Source: Spongiactinospora rosea
Lineage (GTDB): Bacteria; Actinomycetota; Actinomycetes; Streptosporangiales; Streptosporangiaceae
Assembly (NCBI RefSeq): GCF_003315795.1
Contig: NZ_QMEY01000002.1
Span: 1 to 64,000 of the forward strand
Direction of reading: 5' to 3'
DNA length: 64,000 bases
Position 1 is the stretch's first letter, and every line of letters starts with the position of its first letter. The notes beneath the pieces are model-generated. The model was not told where the DNA came from and ran no database searches. It saw only the letters and a list, made by a program, of their open reading frames with translations. Positions 1 to 7,949 of the stretch are shown here, one piece after another. The position numbers and the translations under genes are program-made.

Positions 1-495
1 CCGGGAGACCTGTTCACCGTCCGCAACGTCGGCAATCTGGTACCGCGCGCCGGCTCTGATCCATGTGACGACTCGATCGCCTCCGCCGTCGAGTTCGCCA
101 CCGGCATCTTGAACGTTCACACCATCACGGTCTGCGGGCATTCCGGTTGTGGCGCGATGGCGGCCCTGCTCGACGGCCCCGCCACCACGGCCCACCTGCG
201 GCACCTGGGCCGCTGGCTCCGGCACGGCGATTCCAGCCTGGCCCTGCTGGACGACGGTGCCGACGGGGATGACCCGGGCACGAGGCTGGACCGGCTCTGC
301 CGGTTGAACATCCGGCAGCAACTGGCGAACCTGCGGACCTACCCGGCGGTCGACGAGCAGGTCCAGGCGGGCACGCTGAAGCTGATGGGGCTCTACTTCG
401 ACATCGGCTCGGCACGGGTGGAGGTGGTCCGACCGGGGGCGCCCGGTTCCCCGGCAACGGCCACGACGCTGGCCGCTGAGCCAGAGCCCCGCTGA
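1..495 (+). CDS. Beta-class carbonic anhydrase, 5' end outside window
   Basis: The frame is open from base 1, so only the C-terminal 164 residues are present. The family interconverts CO2 and bicarbonate in the cytoplasm with a zinc held by Cys-His-Cys. Visible hallmarks are VRNVGN near the start of the fragment and the CGHSGCGA block, which carries the zinc-binding His and second Cys. The first zinc Cys would lie upstream of the window. An internal TTG at 109 is not the real start because the conserved RNxGN motif precedes it. The tail after about residue 145 is Ala/Pro/Thr-rich and probably disordered. It is followed by the convergent TerC gene, about 175 bp away. The family call is firm. 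Confidence 0.9.
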   Translation, partial: PGDLFTVRNVGNLVPRAGSDPCDDSIASAVEFATGILNVHTITVCGHSGCGAMAALLDGPATTAHLRHLGRWLRHGDSSLALLDDGADGDDPGTRLDRLCRLNIRQQLANLRTYPAVDEQVQAGTLKLMGLYFDIGSARVEVVRPGAPGSPATATTLAAEPEPR

Positions 496-670
496 CCACG
501 CTGAGATCGGCCGCACATGCCATCCTCGCAGGCCGTTGGCCACGAGTATCGTCGTGCCCCTGGGACCAGACGCCCCGGCCGGAGCCGAGGTGAAGGAGTC
601 ACACCGGACTCGATGTCTCCGGGCATGTGGCGGTCTCCCACCTTGTACATACCGCTGTAGGCGGAACGGC

Positions 671-1708
671 TCACGAGCCGGGCACCGGCCTGTTCGCGGC
701 GTCCTCGGCCGCCGGTGCGGCATGGCGGCCGGCCCGGCCCGCGCGGAGGCTGGTGAGGGTGACGGTGAGCAGAACCGCGACGATCACACCGAGCGAGGCC
801 AGTGTGGGGATCTCCGGCACCTGGGCCCAGATGCCGTGGGCCCAGTGCAGGACCAGCTTGACCCCGATGAACGCCAAAATGATCGCCAGTCCGTGGTTAA
901 GATGCCGAAGCCGCATCAACGCGCCCTGCAGCACGAAGTACAGCGCCCGAAGGCCCAGCAGCGCGAAGGCGTTGGTGACGAAGACCAGGAAGGGGTCTTC
1001 CGTCACTCCGTACACGGCCGGCACCGAATCGACGGCGAAGGCGATGTCGGTGGCGAACACCGCCACCGTGGCCAATGCCAGCGGAGTGATGGCCAGGCGG
1101 CCCTGCTCCCGGACCACCAGCCGAAAGCCACGGTAGTCGCCGGTCACCGGGACGAAACGGCGCAGCAGCCGGACACTGCGCATGGCGTCGATGTCGACCG
1201 TGGGCCCTTTCCCCTTGCGCGCCTCGGCCAAGACCTTGCCGGCGGTCACGATGAGGATCGCCCCGAACAGCAGGAACGCCCACGTCCCGCTCTGCAGCGC
1301 GGCCGCCCCCAGCGCGATGAAGACCGCCCGCAGCACCAGCGCCCCGACGATCCCGTACAGCAGCACCCGCTGGACCAGCTCCGACGGCACCGCGAAGGCC
1401 GCCAGTAGCAGCATGAACACGAACAGGTTGTCCACCGACAGCGACTTTTCCACCACGTACCCGGTGAAGAACTCCACCGCCGTCGTACTGCCGAAGACGC
1501 CCCACAGATAGGCGCCGAAGGCGACCGGCAGCGCCAGGTAGAACACCGACCACCGCACCGCCTCGCGCATGCCCACCTCGTGCGGGCGCCGGGTGAGCAC
1601 GATGTCGATGGCCAGCAACAGGACCAGGGCGGCCACGGTGATCGACCACAACGCCATCGACGCGATACCGGCCTGCCCGGACGCAGCCGGAATCGTCCCC
1701 GGGGACAT
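671..1708 (-). CDS. TerC/Alx-family integral membrane protein, probable metal (Mn) exporter
   Basis: This 345-residue protein has about eight or nine hydrophobic segments. It carries the TerC signatures SVDNLFVF in the N-terminal half and TDIAFAVDSVPAV in the C-terminal half, acidic intramembrane motifs thought to bind metal. Length fits the family (about 320-350). The ATG at 1708 is supported by GAGGAGG directly upstream. The leader holds a yybP-ykoY-like riboswitch whose 3' strand can pair with that ribosome binding site, so translation is probably raised by Mn2+, as known for TerC/Alx relatives. The C-terminal 20 residues are Ala-rich. Tellurite resistance is the historical name, but manganese export is the likelier role given the leader. 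Confidence 0.9.
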   Translation of the reverse strand: MSPGTIPAASGQAGIASMALWSITVAALVLLLAIDIVLTRRPHEVGMREAVRWSVFYLALPVAFGAYLWGVFGSTTAVEFFTGYVVEKSLSVDNLFVFMLLLAAFAVPSELVQRVLLYGIVGALVLRAVFIALGAAALQSGTWAFLLFGAILIVTAGKVLAEARKGKGPTVDIDAMRSVRLLRRFVPVTGDYRGFRLVVREQGRLAITPLALATVAVFATDIAFAVDSVPAVYGVTEDPFLVFVTNAFALLGLRALYFVLQGALMRLRHLNHGLAIILAFIGVKLVLHWAHGIWAQVPEIPTLASLGVIVAVLLTVTLTSLRAGRAGRHAAPAAEDAANRPVPGS

Positions 1709-1835
1709 GAGACCTCCTCGAACGCGCTGGGCCGTTCGAGGTCTCCTTCACCCGGGGTGCGGGCGGCCGTCCGGGGGCGCGCAGCACGCCCGTACTGACC
1801 GGATCGGCGCTTGGGAAGTACTCCCCTCGCCAGGC
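1709..1835 (-). promoter_or_regulatory. yybP-ykoY-like (Mn2+) riboswitch upstream of TerC gene
   Basis: Read on the minus strand, the leader contains GGGGAGTAC (1818-1826), a central TCAGTACGG, and AAGGAGACCTCG (about 1737-1748), in the order of the conserved blocks of the yybP-ykoY class. Its 3' strand (1733-1746) pairs with 1709-1724, which includes the GGAGG of the TerC gene: 8 bp plus 5 bp with a 3-nt bulge. Aptamer folding and RBS release would be mutually exclusive with this hairpin, suggesting translational control. The class is known to sense Mn2+. The assignment is by eye, without a covariance search. Confidence 0.72.
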
Positions 1836-1929
1836 CCAGAGTAGAACAATCCCGGACATCACTCCATCTCCTCATGGCAACGACGTGGTTCCATTGACCT
1901 GAGCCATCTGCACACCGATAGTGGGAGAA

Positions 1930-2080
1930 AGCGGAGGGGAGTACCCGCCGCCCGACACCCTGATCGTCATCACGGCCCGCACCGCAGGCGGACCCGGCGG
2001 GGTGGCCCTCCCGCCCGCGACGGGAGGGTGCGGGAAGACCTTCGTCCACATGGGCGCATGCCTTGATGAGACGAAGGGAT
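1930..2080 (+). promoter_or_regulatory. Second yybP-ykoY-like riboswitch, divergent
   Basis: On the plus strand GGGGAGTAC (1936-1944), TCGTCATCACGG (about 1963-1975) and GGGAAGACCTTCG (2032-2044) follow the conserved block order of the yybP-ykoY class. CCTTCGTC (2039-2046) is perfectly complementary to GACGAAGG (2070-2077), which contains the AAGGG ribosome binding site of the small gene at 2087. This is the same anti-RBS design as in the divergent TerC leader, with unrelated stem sequence, which argues for function. The two aptamers lie about 100 bp apart and point away from each other. Confidence 0.68.
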
Positions 2081-2086
2081 GGCCGC

Positions 2087-2191
2087 GTGTTCCTCCTGGA
2101 TTGGCTCTTCGACGTACTGCTGGTGCTGTCCGCCATCGTGGCGATGGCCGTCTTGTGGCCCGGCCCGCCAGGCCCCCGCACCCGGCGCTGA
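2087..2191 (+). CDS. 34-residue single-pass membrane peptide under riboswitch control
   Basis: This short gene starts at GTG 2087, eight bases after an AAGGG ribosome binding site, and ends at TGA 2189-2191. An in-frame ATG at 2066 would give 41 residues but lacks a ribosome binding site. The product has one hydrophobic helix of about 18 residues (DVLLVLSAIVAMAVLW) and then a short Pro/Arg tail, PGPPGPRTRR. This is typical of small inner-membrane peptides with the basic tail in the cytoplasm. Its leader is a yybP-ykoY-like element whose 3' strand can mask the AAGGG. I know no named family for it. A role with the manganese exporter next door is inferred from regulation only. Confidence 0.55.
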   Translation: MFLLDWLFDVLLVLSAIVAMAVLWPGPPGPRTRR

Positions 2192-2263
2192 GCCGCACCT
2201 CACCCCCCACGCGCCAGTTCCGCATCAGGCCAACCGGCCCTACAGGTGGGCGTGTGGTGTTGC

Positions 2264-2700
2264 TCACGAGGGTGTCTGGGGCGTTCTCATCGAAATCGGC
2301 GGCAGAGCCAGGAGCGCGCCCTGCGCTCGACCGGGTCGCCGCGGGGTTGGCGGCGTGCCGGAATCCGACTGCGTGGACCTTGCCGCCAGTCTGGGTGACG
2401 GGGCCGTGCTGGCCTCGGCGGTGAGTTGCTCAGCGGTCAGGCCGCGTTCCAGCATCAGGCAGACCTCACCTATGATCTAGGCGAGGTTGACGATACCGAC
2501 CTGAGGCAGTGCCCGGAACGGTTTGGTGTACGGGTGGTCGTGCAAGACCTGCTTGATGGCCTGCACGACGGAGTAGACCTGGCCGACCTAGGTGTCAACC
2601 TGCGTGGCGATGATCCGGTTGGCGGCGGCCGGGGCGGTCGTGCCCGGCCGGTGGGCTTCCAGCAACGCGCGGAGCTGCCGCTTGTAGCAGGCTAGATGAT
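2264..2700 (-). pseudogene. Decayed IS110-family transposase fragment
   Basis: Minus-strand translation gives peptides resembling the C-terminal part of IS110-type transposases: ACYKRQLRALLEAHRPG, then FRALPQVGIVNLA (the conserved P-x-V-G-x-x-N block), then, in a shifted frame, TGGKVHAVGFRHAANP. At least two in-frame TAG codons and one frameshift interrupt it. The N-terminal DEDD catalytic domain is missing. No terminal repeats are expected for this family, so the boundaries are only those of recognisable similarity. Confidence 0.65.
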
Positions 2701-3413
2701 CTACTTCAATTCGTCTCCGTCCACGTCAGGTCACAAGAATGTGATGTACGAAAATGGGAATAGCGACAGGCCGTGTTCGTTCGGACGCAGAACCTTTTCA
2801 TCCTCGAAGTGAGGCCTGCCGGTCACAGGATGATCGCGGGTGCAGCGTTGACCTGATGGCATAGAGAACCCCTGGTAGACGGGTTGATCACCACAATCAC
2901 TTCTGCCAGGCCAGGGGCCTTGGATGCAGTTCTACCAGTGATACTGGTGCTATCAGGAACGACTGCTGCTGATGAAGTTGCAGAGGCAGGAAGTGTTCCT
3001 CCTTGAGGCTGACCCTCACCCTGGCCGGAACGGTCAACGGGTCGCGGCGAGCACGCGGTGCCATGATCGGCCGCGGGCACGCGGTGACCGCCTTGGTCAT
3101 TTGCCTGATGACTTCGCGGCACCGCCCCCGCAGCGCGCAAGCTCATCGTGTACCTGCCGGCCTGCTCGTGCTCGACGCACCGACCACGCCTCGCCCGTGG
3201 TCCGCTCAGCATGCTGATGCAGGGCGCGCCGTCGGCCCCAGGGGAGCTCCTTGAGAAGAGCGGAGATGAAGCACCCGACCGCTGATCAGTTGCTCAGCAA
3301 AGGCAGCCTCCTCAGTTCGATAACGGCCCCCTCCCGGGACGGCCGTCATCGCAACGGCTTCAAGAACCGCCAGAACGCCCCTGGTGCCGGCGGCCTATCT
3401 CCTGGCCTGCCCT
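2701..3413. other. No convincing gene
   Basis: Roughly 700 bp between the IS110 remnant and the DUF2637 gene. Short open frames exist on both strands but show no ribosome binding site, no recognisable motif, and composition typical of non-coding or decayed DNA. It may be residue of an earlier insertion. Confidence 0.5.
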
Positions 3414-4088
3414 TTACCCCAGCTCGCCCCCCAGGCCAGCGCTCTTGATCCAACGCCCCCACCGAGCACTACGCGAGAACCGCGCCGCGATCACCCTTCC
3501 CGACGGCAACGCCCCATCAGGAAGACGATTCTCCTGAGCCCACCGCCACGCCACCCTATGCAGATCCACGACTTCGCGGTCGGCTTGCCCGCCCGCCTCC
3601 AGCGAGGGTGCTCCAGCCTCCCTGCACTCCTCCCCCGGATCGGCCCCCTCTTCACTGGTGGTCTCCGTCACTTCTTCGCCACCGACCTCCCCGGGTGAGA
3701 CCCGGCGGATCTGCGCCATCAAAAGCTCGTAACTGCCGATCAACGCCGCAGACGGCCACGCGGCGATGATGCGGCCGATCATGCTCGGCTCGGCGACCGC
3801 GACGTTCGCCCCCAGACTGGCCAGACTGCCCACGATCAGCAACGTCCACGCCAGCGCTCCGCCGCGCGAGCCGTAGCGGTTGGCCAGCAGGATGGACATG
3901 GAGGCGACCACGATGGTGCCGTCCACAGCGAGCGGGATGAGCACCGCCGCCAGATGATCCTCGCCATGACGCAGACACAATTCGTGCATGTGACGGAAGG
4001 AGACCACCGCTGCGATCCCCGCCAATACCGCAACGCCCCCGATCGTCGTACACTGAATACGACGTACCGCCTGATCTCTTGACTCCAT
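3414..4088 (-). CDS. DUF2637 membrane protein
   Basis: The 224-residue protein has an N-terminal membrane region (residues about 12-120) with four hydrophobic stretches and the VSFRHMHELCLRHGE and LIPLAVDGTIVVAS blocks characteristic of DUF2637. These proteins are widespread in actinomycete integrative elements and plasmids, often near transfer genes. Residues 125-170 form an acidic, Glu-rich linker. The last 50 residues (RWAQENRLPDG, then SGRVIAARFSRSARWGRWI) look like a small DNA-binding helical domain often attached to this family. The gene lies just outside the putative att repeat, so it may belong to the flank or to a neighbouring element. The open frame of the serine recombinase runs about 250 bp into it in another frame. 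Function is unknown; a role in transfer or stability is inferred. Confidence 0.75.
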   Translation of the reverse strand: MESRDQAVRRIQCTTIGGVAVLAGIAAVVSFRHMHELCLRHGEDHLAAVLIPLAVDGTIVVASMSILLANRYGSRGGALAWTLLIVGSLASLGANVAVAEPSMIGRIIAAWPSAALIGSYELLMAQIRRVSPGEVGGEEVTETTSEEGADPGEECREAGAPSLEAGGQADREVVDLHRVAWRWAQENRLPDGALPSGRVIAARFSRSARWGRWIKSAGLGGELG

Positions 4089-5812
4089 GCCCGCTCAGCC
4101 CTCCCGGCCAGGGAGAACGAGCGTCGCGGACATCGCAAACGGCATGTACGTATCGAGTGTGTCTGGCCTCGGACACACACCGCTTGCACATGTGGGGGTT
4201 CCGGTTCGACCCGAGCCTCCACATACTTCTTTTCCGGGTAGTAGATCAGCCTCAACCCCAGCTTGGTGTAGAGCTCGGCCTTGTCGTCCGGATCGGCGTC
4301 CGCGATCAGCCGCACGAGATCGCCGACCTCTTCCATCATCGCCCTGATCTCTTCGCTGGTGATCCGCTGCGCGGCAGGAACGGCCTTCAGCTCACCTTCC
4401 AGCCGGGCGCGTTCGCTCTTCGTCTCATTGATCCACGAGGAGACCTCCACCGGATCGCCGCCCGCATCCAGCGCGGCCCGGTAGCGGCCGAGTTTACGGT
4501 CGCAATCCGCCAGCCGCTTCCGCACCGCATGCAGCACGGCCTCGCCGGGATCGACGGTCTGCTCGGCCATCACCGCGATCGTGCGCTCCAGCGCGGTCGG
4601 CCCGAACGCGGTCCCCAGCCAGCCGTCCACCTCATCTGCGATCTCCGCCTCCCGCAGATACACCACCTTCGGATGGCCGAGATCATTGACCCGCGCGTAC
4701 TGGGCCGGGAAGCGGCATCGGTAGTAGGCCTGGTCGTTGTTCCAGTTGCCCTGCATCCGCCGCTCGCAATACCCGCAGAACAACACCCCGCGGAAGGCGT
4801 AGGGGCGGCGGGTCGGATGCGGGCGCTGGCTGTAACTGCCGTGCGCGCGCTTGGCCAGCACCTCCTGGACCCGCTGGTACTCCTCGACGCTGATGATCGC
4901 ATCATGGACGGGCCGGTCGGACCAGATCCACTCGTCCCTGGTGTTCCACCGCTGCTTCGTGGTGGTACCGAGCGCGACGTTGCCCACATCCAGCAGGACC
5001 TCGTCTTTGCGCTGCTTGTTCCACACCTGATGACCGGTGTAGCGCGGGTTGGTGAGAATCACCCGCACCGCGAACTTCGACCACGCCCGCTGATCACGAT
5101 GCTTGTTCCGCCCCAGATCACTCGCCGACGGCGACAAAATGCCCTGGCGGGTCAGATCCTCCGCCAGATCCAGATACCCCCGCCCCTTGAGGAACTCGGT
5201 GAAGATCCAGCGCACCACCCGGGAGGTCACCGGATCGGCCACCAGCCGCCGCAACCTGCGCCCGTCGGCCGCCTTACCCGGATGCGGATGCGGCCCCGCA
5301 TCCACCAGCGTGTACCCATACGGTGGACGCCCTCCCAGGAACCGGCCCTCGGTCGCGGTGATCGCACCCATCGCCGCCCGCACCCGGATCTTGATCCGGT
5401 TCCGCTCCCCCTTGGACAACCCACCGAACACACTCATGATCATGTCGTGGGCCTCGTTGGCCGGATCGATCGGCCCGCCCACCTCCGGCACCCACAACGG
5501 CACCCCGAAATGCTCGAACAACGGAAACGTCAGGCTGTACTGGTTGCCGTAGAACGCCCGCTGCGGCTCCCCGATCACCACCGCATCGAACCCCCGGCCC
5601 GGATTCTTCAACTCCTCGATCAGCGCCGCCGCATGCGGACGCAACTGCCACGGAATCGAGCGGGACTTGTCCACATCGAAGAACTCCGCGACGATCTCCC
5701 CACCCCGCGGTTCGATCAACGCCCGCGCCCGGCGCAACTGCCACGCCCGCGACGCCTCCGGGTCCTGGTTGTCCTCAGTTGAGACCCGCCCATAGAAGCC
5801 GAACCTGATCAT
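3836..5812 (-). CDS. Large serine recombinase/integrase
   Basis: The start is ATG 5812 with CAGGAG nine bases upstream. The resolvase catalytic domain (residues 1-160) has FYGRVSTEDNQ, with the catalytic Ser following the GRVS arginine. The recombinase domain follows (about 165-300, GGRPPYGYTLVDAG). A zinc ribbon near 390 shows FCGYCERRM with a YRCR partner. The last part is a charged, coiled-coil-prone C-terminus. Such enzymes integrate and excise phage or ICE DNA between attP and attB. About 550 codons match the second copy at 57843-58389. After VCVRG the two diverge, and here the frame runs on without a stop to 3836 across the DUF2637 gene. The natural C-terminus is probably near 4150. I infer that site-specific recombination replaced the original tail. 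Confidence 0.88.
   Translation of the reverse strand: MIRFGFYGRVSTEDNQDPEASRAWQLRRARALIEPRGGEIVAEFFDVDKSRSIPWQLRPHAAALIEELKNPGRGFDAVVIGEPQRAFYGNQYSLTFPLFEHFGVPLWVPEVGGPIDPANEAHDMIMSVFGGLSKGERNRIKIRVRAAMGAITATEGRFLGGRPPYGYTLVDAGPHPHPGKAADGRRLRRLVADPVTSRVVRWIFTEFLKGRGYLDLAEDLTRQGILSPSASDLGRNKHRDQRAWSKFAVRVILTNPRYTGHQVWNKQRKDEVLLDVGNVALGTTTKQRWNTRDEWIWSDRPVHDAIISVEEYQRVQEVLAKRAHGSYSQRPHPTRRPYAFRGVLFCGYCERRMQGNWNNDQAYYRCRFPAQYARVNDLGHPKVVYLREAEIADEVDGWLGTAFGPTALERTIAVMAEQTVDPGEAVLHAVRKRLADCDRKLGRYRAALDAGGDPVEVSSWINETKSERARLEGELKAVPAAQRITSEEIRAMMEEVGDLVRLIADADPDDKAELYTKLGLRLIYYPEKKYVEARVEPEPPHVQAVCVRGQTHSIRTCRLRCPRRSFSLAGRAERAWSQEIRRYVVFSVRRSGALRYWRGSQRWSPSVTCTNCVCVMARIIWRRCSSRSLWTAPSWSPPCPSCWPTATARAAERWRGRC
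4157..4178. other. Candidate integrase crossover site (dyad)
   Basis: GTGTGTC (4157-4163) and GACACAC (4172-4178) form an inverted repeat around 8 bases, at the exact point where the two recombinase copies diverge (4167, matching 57843). Serine integrase att sites are typically short imperfect dyads with a central 2-bp core, located beside the integrase gene. Confidence 0.55.
4167..4713 (+). repeat. Direct repeat copy 1 (recombinase 3' segment/att flank)
   Basis: A 547-bp segment, in direct orientation with 57843-58389, covers the recombinase C-terminal coding part. Left edge begins CCTCGGACACACACCGC in both copies; right edge ends GGGAAGC in both. No length differences were found across the segment. 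Confidence 0.85.
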
Positions 5813-5961
5813 TTCTCCTGCTCCTTCACCGTCGCATCCGGTTGCCTGGCGCGGGTGGCGGCCTTGAGCAGCATCCGCAGCACCACGGCGGCGGCACCAG
5901 GAGTGAGTCGTACCTCCTCCCCCGGCACCACCAACCGCAGCCTGCGGCCTGCGCCGCTCAC
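5809..5961 (-). CDS. Small protein translationally coupled to the recombinase
   Basis: This frame ends in ATGA, overlapping the recombinase start by four bases (5809-5812), which suggests translational coupling. From GTG 5961 it gives 50 residues: SGAGRRLRLVVPGEEVRLTP, then an amphipathic helix (GAAAVVLRMLLKAATR) and a Lys/Glu-rich end. The start is uncertain; the frame stays open to about 6048 without a clear ribosome binding site. Small genes directly ahead of actinomycete serine recombinases are common, and some act as excision or regulatory factors, but no motif here shows that. Function unassigned. Confidence 0.5.
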   Translation of the reverse strand: MSGAGRRLRLVVPGEEVRLTPGAAAVVLRMLLKAATRARQPDATVKEQEK

Positions 5962-6153
5962 GACCCGATCCCGTTCGCAATGGGCCCCCGCGCCCACCGG
6001 CGAACGCCCCGGCCGCCATGGGCCGGGCCACCCCCGGTGAACCCCCATGACCGCTCGCCTCGATGCCCGATGTCAACGACGGTCTGGACACCGAACCTCG
6101 CCCACGCCCAGACATAGGCGATTGCGCACAGCCTGTGGATAACGAGAAGTGAT

Positions 6154-7011
6154 TCACCCATGAGGAACCCGCCTGTGGAAGATCAGCAGGTCCTCGTGGG
6201 CGGTGACGCACACCGGCGACCCCTTCTCCTGATGCCTGCGCGCCTCCAGCATCTGAAAGAACGACGCCCGCGTCACCAGCCCGCCATCACGCACCCCGCA
6301 CAACAACGCCACCAGCCGATGCACCAGCACAAGGCCGGCCTTCTCCGCTGCCGTGATGACCTGACCGGGGAGATCGACGAGGTACCCATCGATGCGGATC
6401 GGGCGGATGGTGACCGCTACGACCCCATCCGGCCGCAGCAACTCACAGCACCCGGCAAGGATCTCCCCGAACGCCCCCACGAGTTCCGGCAGCGGTTGGT
6501 GAGCGAGGTTGCCCTTGTCGGTGGAGTACCGGTGGTTCCACTTCTCCACCGGCCCGCCATCGCCATCTCGCGTGCCCGAGCGGATGTGCCCATGGGTCCG
6601 CGCCCCATACGGCGGGGAGGTCAGCACCAGCGCGGCACTGCCACGCAGGCCCGCGAACACGCTCGCGATGTTCCGCGCATCCCCACACGCCACCCGAGCG
6701 GACCCCGCCGCTCCCTGCGAGCGGGCATGCTGAACATTGGCGGCGGCCAAGCCGGCGAAGTCGGCCTCGTACTCCATCCCCGCCGCGTCCCGCCCGAGAT
6801 GAACCGCCTCCACCAGCGTGGTCCCGATCCCGCACATCGGATCGACCACCAGCCCACCCGGCTCGGAGAACAGCGAGATCACCGTCGAGGCGATCGACGG
6901 GAGCATCTTGCCCGGATGCCGCATCGACTCCGGCAGATACCGGCCCCGCCGCTGCACCCGCGACGGAACCTGACCGGTCGCCAACACCGACGGCACCACC
7001 CCCGCCGTCAC
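6154..7011 (-). CDS. SAM-dependent DNA methyltransferase (N4-cytosine/N6-adenine type)
   Basis: The start GTG at 7011 overlaps the stop of the upstream gene as GTGA (7008-7011). The 285-residue product has SAM-binding motif I DPMCGIGTT (about residue 58) and catalytic motif IV TSPPYG, the signature of amino-methyltransferases with the SPPY form. Order is motif I before motif IV, as in the beta/gamma-like fused types. The C-terminus, near GYLVDLPGQVITAAEKAGL and then VTAHEDLLIFHR, is typical of the actinomycete mobile-element version. No restriction nuclease is adjacent, so protection of the element's own DNA or regulation is likelier than classical restriction. The pairing with a degenerate homologue upstream is notable. 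Confidence 0.8.
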   Translation of the reverse strand: MTAGVVPSVLATGQVPSRVQRRGRYLPESMRHPGKMLPSIASTVISLFSEPGGLVVDPMCGIGTTLVEAVHLGRDAAGMEYEADFAGLAAANVQHARSQGAAGSARVACGDARNIASVFAGLRGSAALVLTSPPYGARTHGHIRSGTRDGDGGPVEKWNHRYSTDKGNLAHQPLPELVGAFGEILAGCCELLRPDGVVAVTIRPIRIDGYLVDLPGQVITAAEKAGLVLVHRLVALLCGVRDGGLVTRASFFQMLEARRHQEKGSPVCVTAHEDLLIFHRRVPHG

Positions 7012-7910
7012 CAGGCGGCTCCCGCAGCAGGGGTGAACAGGCACACATCCGCATGCACCGACACCACCGGCGGCAACCCACCCGACCGGGCACGGCGAAT
7101 CTGCGCCAGCCCACGCGGGTCGGCCTGCACCACCAGGCTGTCCCCGTCGATCGGCGCACGCAGCGCGATCACATGCTGCACATACGCCAGCCCTGCCCGC
7201 CCAGCATGCCGGATGATCTCCGGCGCCAGATCCACCACCCGGCCCCGCTCATACCGGGCCGAGGTGATCACCGCCAGATGCCCGCTCGGGGCCAGAACCT
7301 GCCGCGCGTTCTCCAGAAACCGGCCGAGCTGCGCCACCCCGAGCGCCGGTTCCGCCCGGCACGACGGACACAGGACACCGGTGAAACCCCGCGCAGGCCC
7401 CGGGTAGGGCGGAAGCGCCGCGATCAACAGCTCCACCCGCCCCTCCAAGCCGTCCAGCGCTTCCCGGAGCCGATCCGCCCCGTGCGGACGCAGCCGCACC
7501 GCCGCCCGCCGACCCGCCGAAACCTGCTCCCGCAACCGGGTGGCGAGATACTGCGCCACCGCCGGCCGGGGCACGCACCCCACCCCGAGCCGCCCCGCCT
7601 CCGCCGCCGCGACCAGCACCGTCTCACTCGTGGCGAACACGTCCACCACGACCCCACCCGGACGACTACAGGCCCCGATCAGATGCCGCGCCAGCTCCCG
7701 CCCGACCGCCTGCCGATGCCGCCCGCACACCGCCCCGGCGGCTTCACCAGCGTGCGGACGATCTTTTGCCGCTCCTACAGGCGTCGTTTCAGAACACAAC
7801 CACACCGAAAGCGGCAACAGCCGATACTCGTTAGCCCGCGCATCCTTCGGCCGCAGTCCTTCGCTTCTGCTCATCAATGGTGACCCGTGACGGTCGCCCA
7901 GTCCCATCAC
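7008..7910 (-). CDS. Degenerate methyltransferase-like partner protein
   Basis: The product of up to 300 residues has the fold order of the adjacent methyltransferase but altered motifs. GGVVVDVFATSETVLVAAAEAGRLGVG replaces the glycine-rich SAM motif, and AALPPYPG stands where SPPY should be. The end (LAYVQHVIALRAPIDG, then VHADVCLFTPA) parallels the partner's end. This suggests an inactive paralogue that could serve as target-recognition or scaffold subunit of a heterodimer. A CxxC pair (LCPSCRAEP) adds a possible metal site. The start is GTG 7910 or ATG 7874; neither has a strong ribosome binding site. It overlaps the next gene by four bases, so the two are coupled. Confidence 0.68.
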   Translation of the reverse strand: MMGLGDRHGSPLMSRSEGLRPKDARANEYRLLPLSVWLCSETTPVGAAKDRPHAGEAAGAVCGRHRQAVGRELARHLIGACSRPGGVVVDVFATSETVLVAAAEAGRLGVGCVPRPAVAQYLATRLREQVSAGRRAAVRLRPHGADRLREALDGLEGRVELLIAALPPYPGPARGFTGVLCPSCRAEPALGVAQLGRFLENARQVLAPSGHLAVITSARYERGRVVDLAPEIIRHAGRAGLAYVQHVIALRAPIDGDSLVVQADPRGLAQIRRARSGGLPPVVSVHADVCLFTPAAGAAW

Positions 7911-7949
7911 TGAAACACCAGTTGATCAGCGCTGAGTGGAAACCCGTTC

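Noticed and set aside
4195..4235. tRNA-like TTCGA motif at the repeat edge
   Set aside because: The arms around the TTCGACC loop do not pair and no anticodon or acceptor stem is present; it is part of the recombinase reading frame.
4079..5782. 567-residue plus-strand open frame opposite the recombinase
   Set aside because: Exact antisense shadow of the recombinase; His/Pro/Arg-rich composition and no ribosome binding site.
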